From Pontivivens ytuae (GTDB lineage Bacteria; Pseudomonadota; Alphaproteobacteria; Rhodobacterales; Rhodobacteraceae): DNA of 64,000 nucleotides. Location of the stretch: the NCBI RefSeq assembly GCF_015679265.1, contig NZ_CP064942.1, positions 3,762,001 through 3,826,000 on the forward strand, read 5' to 3'. Shown piece by piece: positions 39,552 to 48,320 of the stretch (position 1 is the first letter of the stretch; each line of letters starts with the position of its first letter). The notes beneath the pieces are model-generated. The model made no database searches. It saw only the letters and a program-made list of their open reading frames with translations, and was not told where the DNA came from. A program made the translations under genes and the position numbers.

Positions 39552-40637
39552 ATGGATCGTCGCTCTTTCCTGAAGAATTCCGCGATCGGCGGCTCGGCCG
39601 CGGCCGCGAGCACCGCGCTGGCCGCCCCGGCCTACGCGCAGGGCCGCCGCACGCTGACGCTCGTCACCACCTGGGGCCGCGGCCTCGCCGGTGTGCATGA
39701 CAGCGCGCAGTACTGCGCCGACATGATCACGGCCGCCACCGACGGTGCGCTGACCATCGACCTGAAGGCCGCGGGCGAGCTCGTCGGCGCGTTCGAGGTG
39801 TTCGATGCCGTCGCCTCCGGCCAGGCGGACATGTATCACGGTGCCGACTACTACTTCGTCGGCCAGCACCCGGGCTTTGCCTACTTCACCGCCGTGCCCT
39901 TCGGCATGACGGCGCAGGAGATCCAGAACTGGTACTACTGGATGGGCGGCAAGGAGCTGCACCACGAGCTGGGTGAGATCTTCAACATCCACTCCTTCAT
40001 CGCGGGCAACACCGGCGCGCAGGCCGGTGGCTGGTTCAGCCGCGAGATCGCCTCGCCCGAGGATTTCAACGGCCTCAAGTTCCGCATGCCGGGCCTCGGC
40101 GGCCAGGCGCTCGGCCGCCTCGGCGCCTCCGTGCAGAACATCCCCGGTGCCGAAGTGTACCAGGCGCTGTCCTCCGGTGCGATCGACGGGACCGAGTGGA
40201 TCGGCCCTTGGGCGGACGAGAAGGCGGGCTTCCAGGAGATCACCAAGATCTACTACACCTCCGGCTTCCACGAGCCGGGCGCGGCCCTGTCGCTTGCCAC
40301 GAACCTCGACGTGTGGAACGAGCTCTCCGACGCGCACAAGGCGGTCATCGAGAACGTCTCGGCCGCGGCACACTCCATCAACCTCGCCCAGTTCATGGCC
40401 GAGAACGGGGCCGCGCTGCAGCGTCTGCAGTCCGCCGGCGTCGAGTTGAAGGAGTTCCCGGACGAGGTCTGGGATGCGTTCGGCCAGGCCTCCCAGGAGG
40501 TGCTGGAGGAGAACATGGGTGACGAGCTCTACGCCCGCATCCACAACTCCGCGATGGACTCCATGCAGAAGTCCTCGGGCTGGATCGCACGGTCCTCGGG
40601 CGTCTACACGGCACAGCGCGACCGCGTGCTGGGCTGA
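39552..40637 (+). CDS. TRAP transporter substrate-binding protein, TakP-like
   Basis: A 361-residue periplasmic binding protein with a twin-arginine signal (DRRSFLKNSAIGG, cleavage after AYA). TakP-type receptors bind 2-oxo acids with a cation; the family hallmarks include HGADYYFVGQHPGFAYFTAVPFG and GAQAGGWFSREI. GGGAGGT precedes the ATG at 39552. It heads the P-Q-M operon, and Tat export implies cofactor or ion loading before transport. Substrate not proven. Confidence 0.88.
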   Translation: MDRRSFLKNSAIGGSAAAASTALAAPAYAQGRRTLTLVTTWGRGLAGVHDSAQYCADMITAATDGALTIDLKAAGELVGAFEVFDAVASGQADMYHGADYYFVGQHPGFAYFTAVPFGMTAQEIQNWYYWMGGKELHHELGEIFNIHSFIAGNTGAQAGGWFSREIASPEDFNGLKFRMPGLGGQALGRLGASVQNIPGAEVYQALSSGAIDGTEWIGPWADEKAGFQEITKIYYTSGFHEPGAALSLATNLDVWNELSDAHKAVIENVSAAAHSINLAQFMAENGAALQRLQSAGVELKEFPDEVWDAFGQASQEVLEENMGDELYARIHNSAMDSMQKSSGWIARSSGVYTAQRDRVLG

Positions 40638-40745
40638 TCCATCCGACCGGGGGTGCGCCGTCGCGCGCCCCCGGCACCACCGGGCCGGACGCCGCCGCGC
40701 ATCCGCCCGTTCTCGCATTTCGCAGTCCGACGCAGGTAGGGTCCA

Positions 40746-41642
<897 letters not shown>

Positions 41643-41655
41643 GGGACTGACGTAA

Positions 41656-44010
41656 ATGCTTTTCGGTCTGGACGGGGTCGAGGTCGGCCTGATCATCACC
41701 TTCGCCTGCCTGTTCACGGCGATCATGTCGGGCTACCCGGTGGCCTTCGCCATCGGCGGGGCGGGCGTGATCTCCTTCGGCATCCTTGCCGCGCTGTCCG
41801 AGGCGGGCGTGCTGATCCACCAGGCGGTCGACGACCGCTCGGCGGAATACGCGGCATTGCTGGCCGAGGGGGTGGCGCGCGAGTCCATCTCGCTCTTCCG
41901 ATACCCGGATCTGCCGACATATGAGCAGCCGCTCTTCCCACAGGGGTGGGAGCGGGCCTTCGACCGGACGATCTCCAACATCACCAACCGGATGAACGAG
42001 CGGGTCTTTGCCGGCCCGTCGATCGAGACGCTGCTGGCCGTCGCCATGTTCGTCCTGATGGGCATCACGCTGGAGCGCTCGCGCATCGCCAACGATCTGC
42101 TCACCACCATGGCGCGGGTCTTCGGCCCACTGCCGGGCGGCCTCGCCGTATCGATCGTGGTCGTGGGCGCATTCCTCGCCGCCTCCACCGGCATCGTCGG
42201 GGCGACCGTGGTGACGATGGGCCTGCTGGCCCTGCCGACGATGCTGCGCAACGGCTACTCGCCGGAGCTCTCGACAGGTGTGATCGCGGCCTCCGGCACG
42301 CTGGGGCAGATCATCCCGCCCTCCATCGTGATCGTCCTCCTTGGCACGCTGGCGGGCGATCTCTACTCCACTGCGCAGGAGACGCGGGCGCAGAGCTTCG
42401 GCTGCTCGGACGCGCTCACCTATCTGGGAGAGCCTGCGGTTCTGTCCGTCGGCACGCTCTTCCAGGCGGCGATCCTGCCGGGTGTCTTCCTTGCCTTCCT
42501 CTACGGCGCCTACGCGTTCGGCTTCGCGCTCTTCCGCCCGGAGAAGGCACCGCCGGTGCAGACCGAGCGGCGGGATGTGGAGATGGTAGGCCCCTACCAC
42601 AACCTCACCTGGTTCCTCGCGGTGCCGGTCGCCGTGATCCTGTTCGCCATCGGCCTCGGCCAGGTCGGGCTCGCGGGCGGGCAGGGGATCAACCTCGCCA
42701 GCGCCGCCCAGCAGACGCAGCAGGCAGACCTGCGCACCAATGTATCGGAGACCTGTCAGGAGGCGATGATCTTCCGTCACGGGCAGGAGGCATGGGACGC
42801 CGCAGTCGCCCAGCAGGCGGAGATCGACGCCGCGGGCGGTGGGCAGGCCGAGGATGTGCCGCTGACCGCGGAGGAGCTGGCTGCGGCCCGCGCCGAGGCC
42901 ATCGCCAACGCGGCACCGCTGTCCTCCTCGCTGATGGTGGTCTGGGTGCTCGCCGGTCTCGTCTTCGCGCTCGCCGCCGGGGTCGCACCCCGCGCGCCCG
43001 CCTGGCCGCTGCTGGTCGGCGCCGGGGGCATCGGGCTCGGGCTGCTCTTCGACGCGCTCTTCATCTCGCCGGTGGCGAGCCCGGGCGACACGTTCCTAAT
43101 CCTCGCCATTCCCTATGCGATCCTGCTCTGGTCGGGCCGCATCGCCGCGCAGCGTCTGGGGCAGAACGAGCTCTTGCGCGTCGTCTTCCCGCCGCTGGTT
43201 CTGATCGTGGCCGTCCTCGGCTCGATCCTCGGCGGCATCACCAACCCGACGCCCGCCGCGGCGCTCGGGGCGGCCGGTGCGCTGCTCCTCGCCGCCTTCC
43301 GCAAGCTGGAGGATCAGGGGAAGTCCACGACGCCGATCCTGGTCACCGCGCTCGCCATCGCGCTGATGCTGATCCTCGGCACCAATTTCGATCTGCGGAT
43401 GAACCTCGTGATCGTGGAGATGGAGGACCGGATCGCGTTCCTCGTGGCCATTGCATGCTACTTCACCGCGATCCTCGGGCTGCTCTACGCCTGCTGGGTC
43501 CTGTTCACGGGCCACGTGCTCACCCCGGTGGTGCGGGAGACGGCGAAGGTCACGGCGATGGTCTTTGCCATCCTGATCGGCAGCCAGATCCTTAACCTCG
43601 TGCTGATCTCCTTCGGCGGGGAGGAGTACATCCAGGACTTCCTGCGCTCGATCGACAACGAGCAGAAGGTGTTCCTGATCGTGATGCTCGTCCTCTTTAT
43701 CCTGGGCTTCGTGCTCGATTTCCTCGAGATCATCTACATCGTCATCCCGATCGTCGGCCCCGTGATCTACGGCGGGACGCTCGATCCGAAATGGGTGACG
43801 ATCATGATCGCGGTGAACCTGCAGACGAGCTTCCTGACGCCGCCCTTCGGCTTCGCGCTCTTCTACCTGCGGGGGGTGGCGCCGAAGAGTGTCACGACGG
43901 GCCATATCTATCGTGGGGTGGTGCCCTTCGTCGGGATCCAGGTGCTCGGCCTCGCACTCCTCTGGGCCATGCCGTGGATCGTGACGATCGTGCCGGACTG
44001 GCTGAGCTAA
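41656..44010 (+). CDS. TRAP transporter large permease subunit, enlarged
   Basis: A 784-residue DctM-type permease, near twice the normal 430. The N-terminal DctM part has GYPVAFAIGGAGVIS and, after an inserted loop, FVLMGITLERSRIANDLLTTMARVFGPLPGG, then GIVGATVVTMGLLALPTMLRNGYS and QIIPPSIVIVLLG. The C-terminal part has IPIVGPVIYGGTLDPKWVTIMIAVNLQTSFLTPPFGFALF. About 330 residues with extra helices are inserted between them. Such enlarged forms occur with TakP-type receptors. Confidence 0.88.
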   Translation: MLFGLDGVEVGLIITFACLFTAIMSGYPVAFAIGGAGVISFGILAALSEAGVLIHQAVDDRSAEYAALLAEGVARESISLFRYPDLPTYEQPLFPQGWERAFDRTISNITNRMNERVFAGPSIETLLAVAMFVLMGITLERSRIANDLLTTMARVFGPLPGGLAVSIVVVGAFLAASTGIVGATVVTMGLLALPTMLRNGYSPELSTGVIAASGTLGQIIPPSIVIVLLGTLAGDLYSTAQETRAQSFGCSDALTYLGEPAVLSVGTLFQAAILPGVFLAFLYGAYAFGFALFRPEKAPPVQTERRDVEMVGPYHNLTWFLAVPVAVILFAIGLGQVGLAGGQGINLASAAQQTQQADLRTNVSETCQEAMIFRHGQEAWDAAVAQQAEIDAAGGGQAEDVPLTAEELAAARAEAIANAAPLSSSLMVVWVLAGLVFALAAGVAPRAPAWPLLVGAGGIGLGLLFDALFISPVASPGDTFLILAIPYAILLWSGRIAAQRLGQNELLRVVFPPLVLIVAVLGSILGGITNPTPAAALGAAGALLLAAFRKLEDQGKSTTPILVTALAIALMLILGTNFDLRMNLVIVEMEDRIAFLVAIACYFTAILGLLYACWVLFTGHVLTPVVRETAKVTAMVFAILIGSQILNLVLISFGGEEYIQDFLRSIDNEQKVFLIVMLVLFILGFVLDFLEIIYIVIPIVGPVIYGGTLDPKWVTIMIAVNLQTSFLTPPFGFALFYLRGVAPKSVTTGHIYRGVVPFVGIQVLGLALLWAMPWIVTIVPDWLS

Positions 44011-44028
44011 GCGCTGGTATGGCGCGCC

Positions 44029-44577
44029 TCAGGAGGGGTGCGCAGAGGCCTCCAGCATATCGAGGAAGGCGCGGCGGGTGACGCCGAGCACGATCCTGTC
44101 GCTCTGCAGCGTGTCGCGGGCGATGGCGAACTCCGCTATCTCGCCATTGTCCGCGCGCAGGATCCGGACCGCGTTGACCCAGCCGAAGCGGTCGTAGCGC
44201 AGCGTCTCCACGACGCCGAGCAGCTCGCCGTTCGCACCCTCGACCGGGCGGCCGATCAGGTGGCCGAAGGTCGTCTCCGGGATCGGCTCGGTCCGCATCT
44301 GTGCCGCGTAGCGCTCCCCCTGCGCGCGCAGCGCCTCGATCCTCTGCTGAGCGGCGGCGAGACGTTGGGCGACCCGCTCCTGCGCGGCGGCCAGCTCCTC
44401 CTGCGGGTTGGTGGCGTGCGCGGTGTAGATCCGCACCTGCTGCGCGGTGTTCGCCCGCGTCCGCCCGTCCTGCCCGACGGTTCCCCCGAACCGCACGGTA
44501 TTCGCATGCATCGGCGCCGCGAGGCCCGTCATGGCCATCAGCGCGATACTGATCGCCGTTGTCATCTTGCCGGACAT
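44029..44577 (-). CDS. Secreted PRC-barrel-like protein with coiled coil
   Basis: A 182-residue exported protein. Signal peptide (AISIALMAMTGLAAPMHA), an Ala/Gln/Glu-rich coiled coil at about 55-90 (EELAAAQERVAQRLAAAQQRIEALRAQ), and a PRC-barrel-like end with IGRPVEGANGELLGVVETLRYDRFG. GGGGAGG precedes the ATG at 44577. It ends 19 bp from the convergent TRAP gene. Together with the next two genes it forms a set of secreted PRC-like proteins. Confidence 0.7.
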   Translation of the reverse strand: MSGKMTTAISIALMAMTGLAAPMHANTVRFGGTVGQDGRTRANTAQQVRIYTAHATNPQEELAAAQERVAQRLAAAQQRIEALRAQGERYAAQMRTEPIPETTFGHLIGRPVEGANGELLGVVETLRYDRFGWVNAVRILRADNGEIAEFAIARDTLQSDRIVLGVTRRAFLDMLEASAHPS

Positions 44578-44790
44578 CGCGTCCTCCCCACCCATCGCGT
44601 TCCATTCGGGGACTTACCGATGAAATCGCCTTTGGTTGCGGTTAATTTCGGCGCGGTTGACTAAAATCTGCTGAAAACTTCGATCAGATTTGAGCCGCAT
44701 CCCTATTTTAAAGAGCTTTATCGGTCTGCGGCACATGTTCGCGGTGGTCTTGTTAACGCTGATTTCTTCCGCGCTCTTCATCCGGCCATG

Positions 44791-44822
44791 AAAAAAGCCG
44801 CCCGGAAGTTCTCCCGGGCGGC
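44791..44822 (-). terminator. Intrinsic terminator of the 163-aa PRC-like gene
   Basis: A perfect 9-bp stem (44797-44805 with 44814-44822), 8-nt loop and six T residues in the minus direction (A6 at 44791-44796), 24 bp after the stop. Confidence 0.88.
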
Positions 44823-44845
44823 CCTTGGAAACGTGTCGGACGCGC

Positions 44846-45337
44846 TTATTCGGCGTCGTTCAGCATCATGATCTGCTCGAACTCGCTGTCCGTCATGGCC
44901 AGCACAATGCCGTCATCGGTCTTCATCATCGTGTCGGTCAGGAACTGGATCGGGTGCTCCTGGGTCTCGACGCCCAGTTCAACGAGGCCGACATCACCGG
45001 CGGCGTCGCGCTGCAGGGACTCGATGCGGCCGACCAGCGTGCCGTCCATCGTGTAGACGAACTCGTTGATGATCTCGAGATTTTCGAGGTTCTGGAGTTC
45101 AGTGCCCTCGGCCATGCGGGCCTCGAGCTCGGTCTGCGTCACGATGGCCAGGATGTCGGCCTGCGTGGTGAGCTCGGCATCGGCCCCGTCGAGCGTGTCG
45201 TTGATCGCCTCGGCCGGCGTGTCGACGACGCTGACGCCCGCGGGCTCATTGCCCTCGACAGGTGCTGCGGTGGTCTGTGCGTGGGCCGCACCCATCAGGG
45301 CGGCAAGGCTGACTGCGGTTGCAAAAATCTTCATCAT
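44846..45337 (-). CDS. Secreted PRC-barrel-like protein (163 aa)
   Basis: A 163-residue exported protein: signal peptide MMKIFATAVSLAALMGAAHA, an acidic region, and a C-terminal domain from EARMAEGTELQNL through GTLVGRIESLQRDAAGDV to ALTDSEFEQIM. The domain is homologous to that of the next upstream gene (ESRMADGTAVHDL, GTTIGRIERIDRTSAGEI, ALTDEEFVATL). GGGAGATAC precedes the ATG. Function unknown. Confidence 0.72.
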   Translation of the reverse strand: MMKIFATAVSLAALMGAAHAQTTAAPVEGNEPAGVSVVDTPAEAINDTLDGADAELTTQADILAIVTQTELEARMAEGTELQNLENLEIINEFVYTMDGTLVGRIESLQRDAAGDVGLVELGVETQEHPIQFLTDTMMKTDDGIVLAMTDSEFEQIMMLNDAE

Positions 45338-45454
45338 GAAAGTATCTCCCGTCTCTATCGGTGAAGCGATTGCCCCATCCCCTCACCAACGATCCACGGG
45401 GCAGATCGTTGCAACAAAAGGAAAAAAGGATGTCGCTGCGGTGGGTTAGGGTGT

Positions 45455-45479
45455 GCGGCCCGCAAGGGATGCGGGCCGC
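45455..45479 (-). terminator. G+C hairpin after the 217-aa PRC-like gene
   Basis: GCGGCCCGC (45455-45463) and GCGGGCCGC (45471-45479) form a perfect 9-bp stem with a 7-nt loop, 15 bp after the stop. There is no U tract in the minus direction. Confidence 0.5.
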
Positions 45480-45493
45480 GTGTCATATCTCGA

Positions 45494-46147
45494 TCAGAGG
45501 GCGCCGCCCGCCTCCAGCGTCGCGACGAACTCTTCGTCGGTCAGCGCGAGGGTGACGTTCTCCTCGGTCTTGAAGGCCGCGTCCGGCACCATCTGAAGGA
45601 TGGTCTCGGTCTCGGCCACCGTCTCGACCCGCAGGGCGCGGATCTCACCGGCGGAGGTGCGGTCGATGCGCTCGATCCGGCCGATGGTCGTGCCGTCCAG
45701 CGTCACGACATACTCGCCGATCAGCTCGGTATTCGGCAGGTCGTGCACCGCGGTGCCGTCGGCCATGCGGCTTTCCAGCTCGCTCTCCGGCACGACGGAG
45801 GTCACCTGCGCGCGCGTCGTGATCGTGTCCTGGCTGCTGGTGAGCAGGTTGCTGATGCGCTCGCCGCCGCCCTGGATGGCGTCACCGGTCGCGGTGGCGG
45901 GGGCGCCGAGCACGCGGTCCGTCGCCTCGATCCCTTCGCCGACCAGCTCCACGGCGCCGCCGACGCCGTCGGTCACGATGTCGCCGGTCTTGGCGGCTGC
46001 GTCACCGATCGCGTCCAGCGCGCCGGTCGTGTTCTCTTCGATGGTCGTCGTCGTGTCCACCCGGGTGCCCGCGTTCTGCGCGAAAACGGCACCGGCGCTG
46101 AGGCCGAGGATGGTCGTGGCAATCAGAGTATGCTTAACGATGGTCAT
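45494..46147 (-). CDS. Secreted PRC-barrel-like protein (217 aa)
   Basis: A 217-residue paralogue of the previous entry. A signal peptide (HTLIATTILGLSAGAVFA, cleavage before QNAG) is followed by a Thr/Gly-rich segment (TTTTIEENTTGALDAIGDAA) and the PRC-like end with GTTIGRIERIDRTSAGEI. GGGGAG precedes the ATG at 46147. It is separated from the paralogue by 156 bp and a hairpin, so each may be its own unit. Confidence 0.72.
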   Translation of the reverse strand: MTIVKHTLIATTILGLSAGAVFAQNAGTRVDTTTTIEENTTGALDAIGDAAAKTGDIVTDGVGGAVELVGEGIEATDRVLGAPATATGDAIQGGGERISNLLTSSQDTITTRAQVTSVVPESELESRMADGTAVHDLPNTELIGEYVVTLDGTTIGRIERIDRTSAGEIRALRVETVAETETILQMVPDAAFKTEENVTLALTDEEFVATLEAGGAL

Positions 46148-46277
46148 GGGAACTACTCCCCTTGTTACTTCTCGCATTGGCCGATCAGCCGGATGCAGGT
46201 GGTAAACGAGGAGCTGCGACAGAAGTTCACAGAAATAATTTTTCGCAAGAACGGAACTTTTTGGACCTGCGGTCCGA

Positions 46278-47087
46278 TCACACCTTGCCGTCGGGAAGCT
46301 GGATCGCCGCGACCTGGTCCTGGATCGGGTCCAGCGACAGGGGATGCGCGCCCATGTCGAGCGCGTTGGGATCCTCGATCTCCCGCCACTGGCCGCCCAG
46401 ATAGATCTCCAGCGGGCGGAAGCGGGCCTTGTAGGCCATCTTGTCGGACCCCGGCACCCAGTAGCCGAGATAGACGTAAGGCAGCCCCGCCTCGCGCGCG
46501 ATGCGCACATGGTCGAGGATGAGATAGGTGCCGAGCGAGCGGCTGGGCGCATCGGGCTCGAAGAACGAGTAGACCATCGACACCCCGTCCTCCAGCACAT
46601 CGGTCAGTGCTGTGGCGAGCAGGTTGCCCTGGTCGTCGGAATACTCGATGATCCGGCTCTTGACCGGCGTCTCCTCGATCATCGCGGCGAACTCGAACAT
46701 GTCCATGTCGGCCATGCCGCCATCCGCGTGCCGGTGGTCGAGATAGCGGCGGAAGAGGGCATATTGCTCCTCGGTCGCCCAGGGGGAGGTGCCGTTGCGG
46801 GTCAGATCCGCGTTGCGCTTCATCACCCGCCGCTGGTTGCGCGAAAAGCTGAAATCGCTCACCCGCAGCCGGGCCGAGAGGCAGGAGGAGCAATCGGCAC
46901 AAGACGGGCGGTAGAGCACGTTCTGCGAGCGGCGGAAGCCCTGGCGGGACAGCGCGTCGTTCAGCCTCTGACTGTCGGCCCCCTGCAGCGCCGTGAACAG
47001 CTTCCGCTCCACCCGGCCCGCCAGATAGGGGCAGGGTTGCGGCGCCGTCACATAGAACTGCGGTACGTTAGGAGGCAGATGACGCAT
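46278..47087 (-). CDS. bpt: Aspartate/glutamate leucyltransferase (Bpt family)
   Basis: A 269-residue aminoacyl-tRNA-protein transferase that adds leucine to N-terminal Asp/Glu and so marks proteins for ClpSAP (N-end rule). N-terminal Cys motif: PCPYLAGR and [15 protein letters not shown]-terminal GNAT-like part with [22 protein letters not shown] and [17 protein letters not shown]. The RDD gene upstream is separated by two hairpins. Confidence 0.93.
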   Translation of the reverse strand: MRHLPPNVPQFYVTAPQPCPYLAGRVERKLFTALQGADSQRLNDALSRQGFRRSQNVLYRPSCADCSSCLSARLRVSDFSFSRNQRRVMKRNADLTRNGTSPWATEEQYALFRRYLDHRHADGGMADMDMFEFAAMIEETPVKSRIIEYSDDQGNLLATALTDVLEDGVSMVYSFFEPDAPSRSLGTYLILDHVRIAREAGLPYVYLGYWVPGSDKMAYKARFRPLEIYLGGQWREIEDPNALDMGAHPLSLDPIQDQVAAIQLPDGKV

Positions 47088-47120
47088 GAAAACCCGATGG
47101 CAGCCGGGACGCGCAGGTGT

Positions 47121-47181
47121 CCCTGACCCACGTAGAGTGGGTCAGGGTCCATCGCCTGTCAATCAACAGGTGTGTTGATTG
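47121..47181 (-). terminator. Two hairpins between the RDD gene and bpt
   Basis: CCCTGACCCAC (47121-47131) and GTGGGTCAGGG (47137-47147) form a perfect 11-bp stem with a 5-nt loop. A second stem, CAATCAACA/TGTTGATTG (47160-47168 with 47173-47181), covers the end of the RDD gene. No T run follows either. Confidence 0.5.
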
Positions 47182-47629
47182 CTGTCGATCCCAGCGGGAT
47201 GTCGTGCAGGGCCTGTCCGCGGGCCGTCACCACCATCAAGATGATCGAGACGACGTGGCTCACCATGAACATCAGCGACACGGTATAAAGGCCGGTATGC
47301 ACGAGCGCCTGGCCGAGGCCGAAGCGCTGGCCGAAGCCATCGCGCAGCTCGATCCCCATCATCCGCATGCCCCACGTAGCCGAGCGACCCGAGAGGCTGA
47401 GCGTGCGGTAGGCGAAGTCCACCACGGCAAAGAAGGGCAGCAGAAGCCAGCCAAGGCCGAATGTCAGAAGGCCCAGCACCAGCCAAAGACCCCAGACCAC
47501 CACTACGTCGATGATCCAGGCAAAGAAGCGCCGCGCTGTCACACCGTCGTAGAACTGCGGATCGGTGTCCGGATCGGGCAGCCCGCCCACGGGGCGGTAG
47601 TTGGGATTGTAGGCGCGCGTCTGACTCAT
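47159..47629 (-). CDS. RDD-family membrane protein
   Basis: A 156-residue RDD protein with three membrane helices and the Arg/Asp motif near the first one (RRFFAWIIDVVVVWGLW), then WGMRMMGIELRDGFGQR. The family is widespread and of unclear transport role. Confidence 0.88.
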   Translation of the reverse strand: MSQTRAYNPNYRPVGGLPDPDTDPQFYDGVTARRFFAWIIDVVVVWGLWLVLGLLTFGLGWLLLPFFAVVDFAYRTLSLSGRSATWGMRMMGIELRDGFGQRFGLGQALVHTGLYTVSLMFMVSHVVSIILMVVTARGQALHDIPLGSTAINTPVD

Positions 47630-47718
47630 GTGGTCCTCTCGTGCAGCGGCGGTGTGGTGCCATAGATCTTGATATAGGAGCGCGGCCCCAAGGGGGGAGA
47701 GGGGCCGCGCCGCGGTCG

Positions 47719-48147
47719 TCAGGCCGACTGTGGGGTTGCCGTCCCGGGACCGTTCTGGTCGCCGTTCATGTCATCCTGGCGCGGGTTGTCGCGCCGCTCG
47801 TTCATGAACTGGTCGAATTCCGCCTTGTCGCGGGCATTGCGCAGCCGCTCCATGAAGGCGTGGAACGCCTCCTGCTCCTCCTCCAGCCGGCGGATCGTCT
47901 CGTCGCGATAGGCGTCGAAGGCGGAGTTGCCGGACGAGCGCGAATAGGTGCGGCGATAGGATTTCCCCCAGCGGGAGTGCTTCTTGGAACAGGACATGCG
48001 GTTACTCCAGATCATGTAGAAGAGCAGGGCGAGGCCCACGGGCCAGAAGACGATGAAGCCGAGCACCATGGCGGCGATCCAGGCGCCCTTGCCGCGCTGA
48101 TCGAGCCAGCTTTCGGCATTGTGGAGATAGGCGGTCGCGGTTGTCAT
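47719..48147 (-). CDS. DUF2852 membrane protein
   Basis: A 142-residue DUF2852 protein. A hydrophobic core (AWIAAMVLGFIVFWPVGLALLFYMIW) is followed by a basic/aromatic stretch and a Glu/Arg-rich tail (AYRDETIRRLEEEQEAFHAFMERLRNARDKAEFDQFMNERRDNP). AGAGGAC precedes the ATG at 48147. A palindrome lies 17 bp upstream. Confidence 0.85.
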   Translation of the reverse strand: MTTATAYLHNAESWLDQRGKGAWIAAMVLGFIVFWPVGLALLFYMIWSNRMSCSKKHSRWGKSYRRTYSRSSGNSAFDAYRDETIRRLEEEQEAFHAFMERLRNARDKAEFDQFMNERRDNPRQDDMNGDQNGPGTATPQSA

Positions 48148-48163
48148 CGGTGTCCTCTTTGTG

Positions 48164-48182
48164 ATGTAAATGTTATTTACAT
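48164..48182. promoter_or_regulatory. ATGTAAAT-GTT-ATTTACAT palindrome
   Basis: A perfect 8-bp inverted repeat with a 3-nt spacer, 17 bp before the DUF2852 start and about 140 bp before the GGDEF-EAL gene. Its A+T content stands out. It probably binds a dimeric regulator. PpsR/CrtJ sites are TGT-N12-ACA; here the spacing is N11. Confidence 0.55.
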
Positions 48183-48320
48183 TCACATAGGTGGGCGACC
48201 GGATGCCGCGGTTCAAGGGCGTGCATCCGAAATATCGCGTCTTGCCGCCGTAAACGGCCTGCTAACGCTTTTGCGGCTAGGGTTACCGCCACCCGGAGAC
48301 ACAGGACAGGGGGCGGCGAC

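Noticed and set aside
48164..48182. PpsR/CrtJ photosynthesis operator
   Set aside because: The core spacing is TGT-N11-ACA, not N12, and no photosynthesis gene is nearby.
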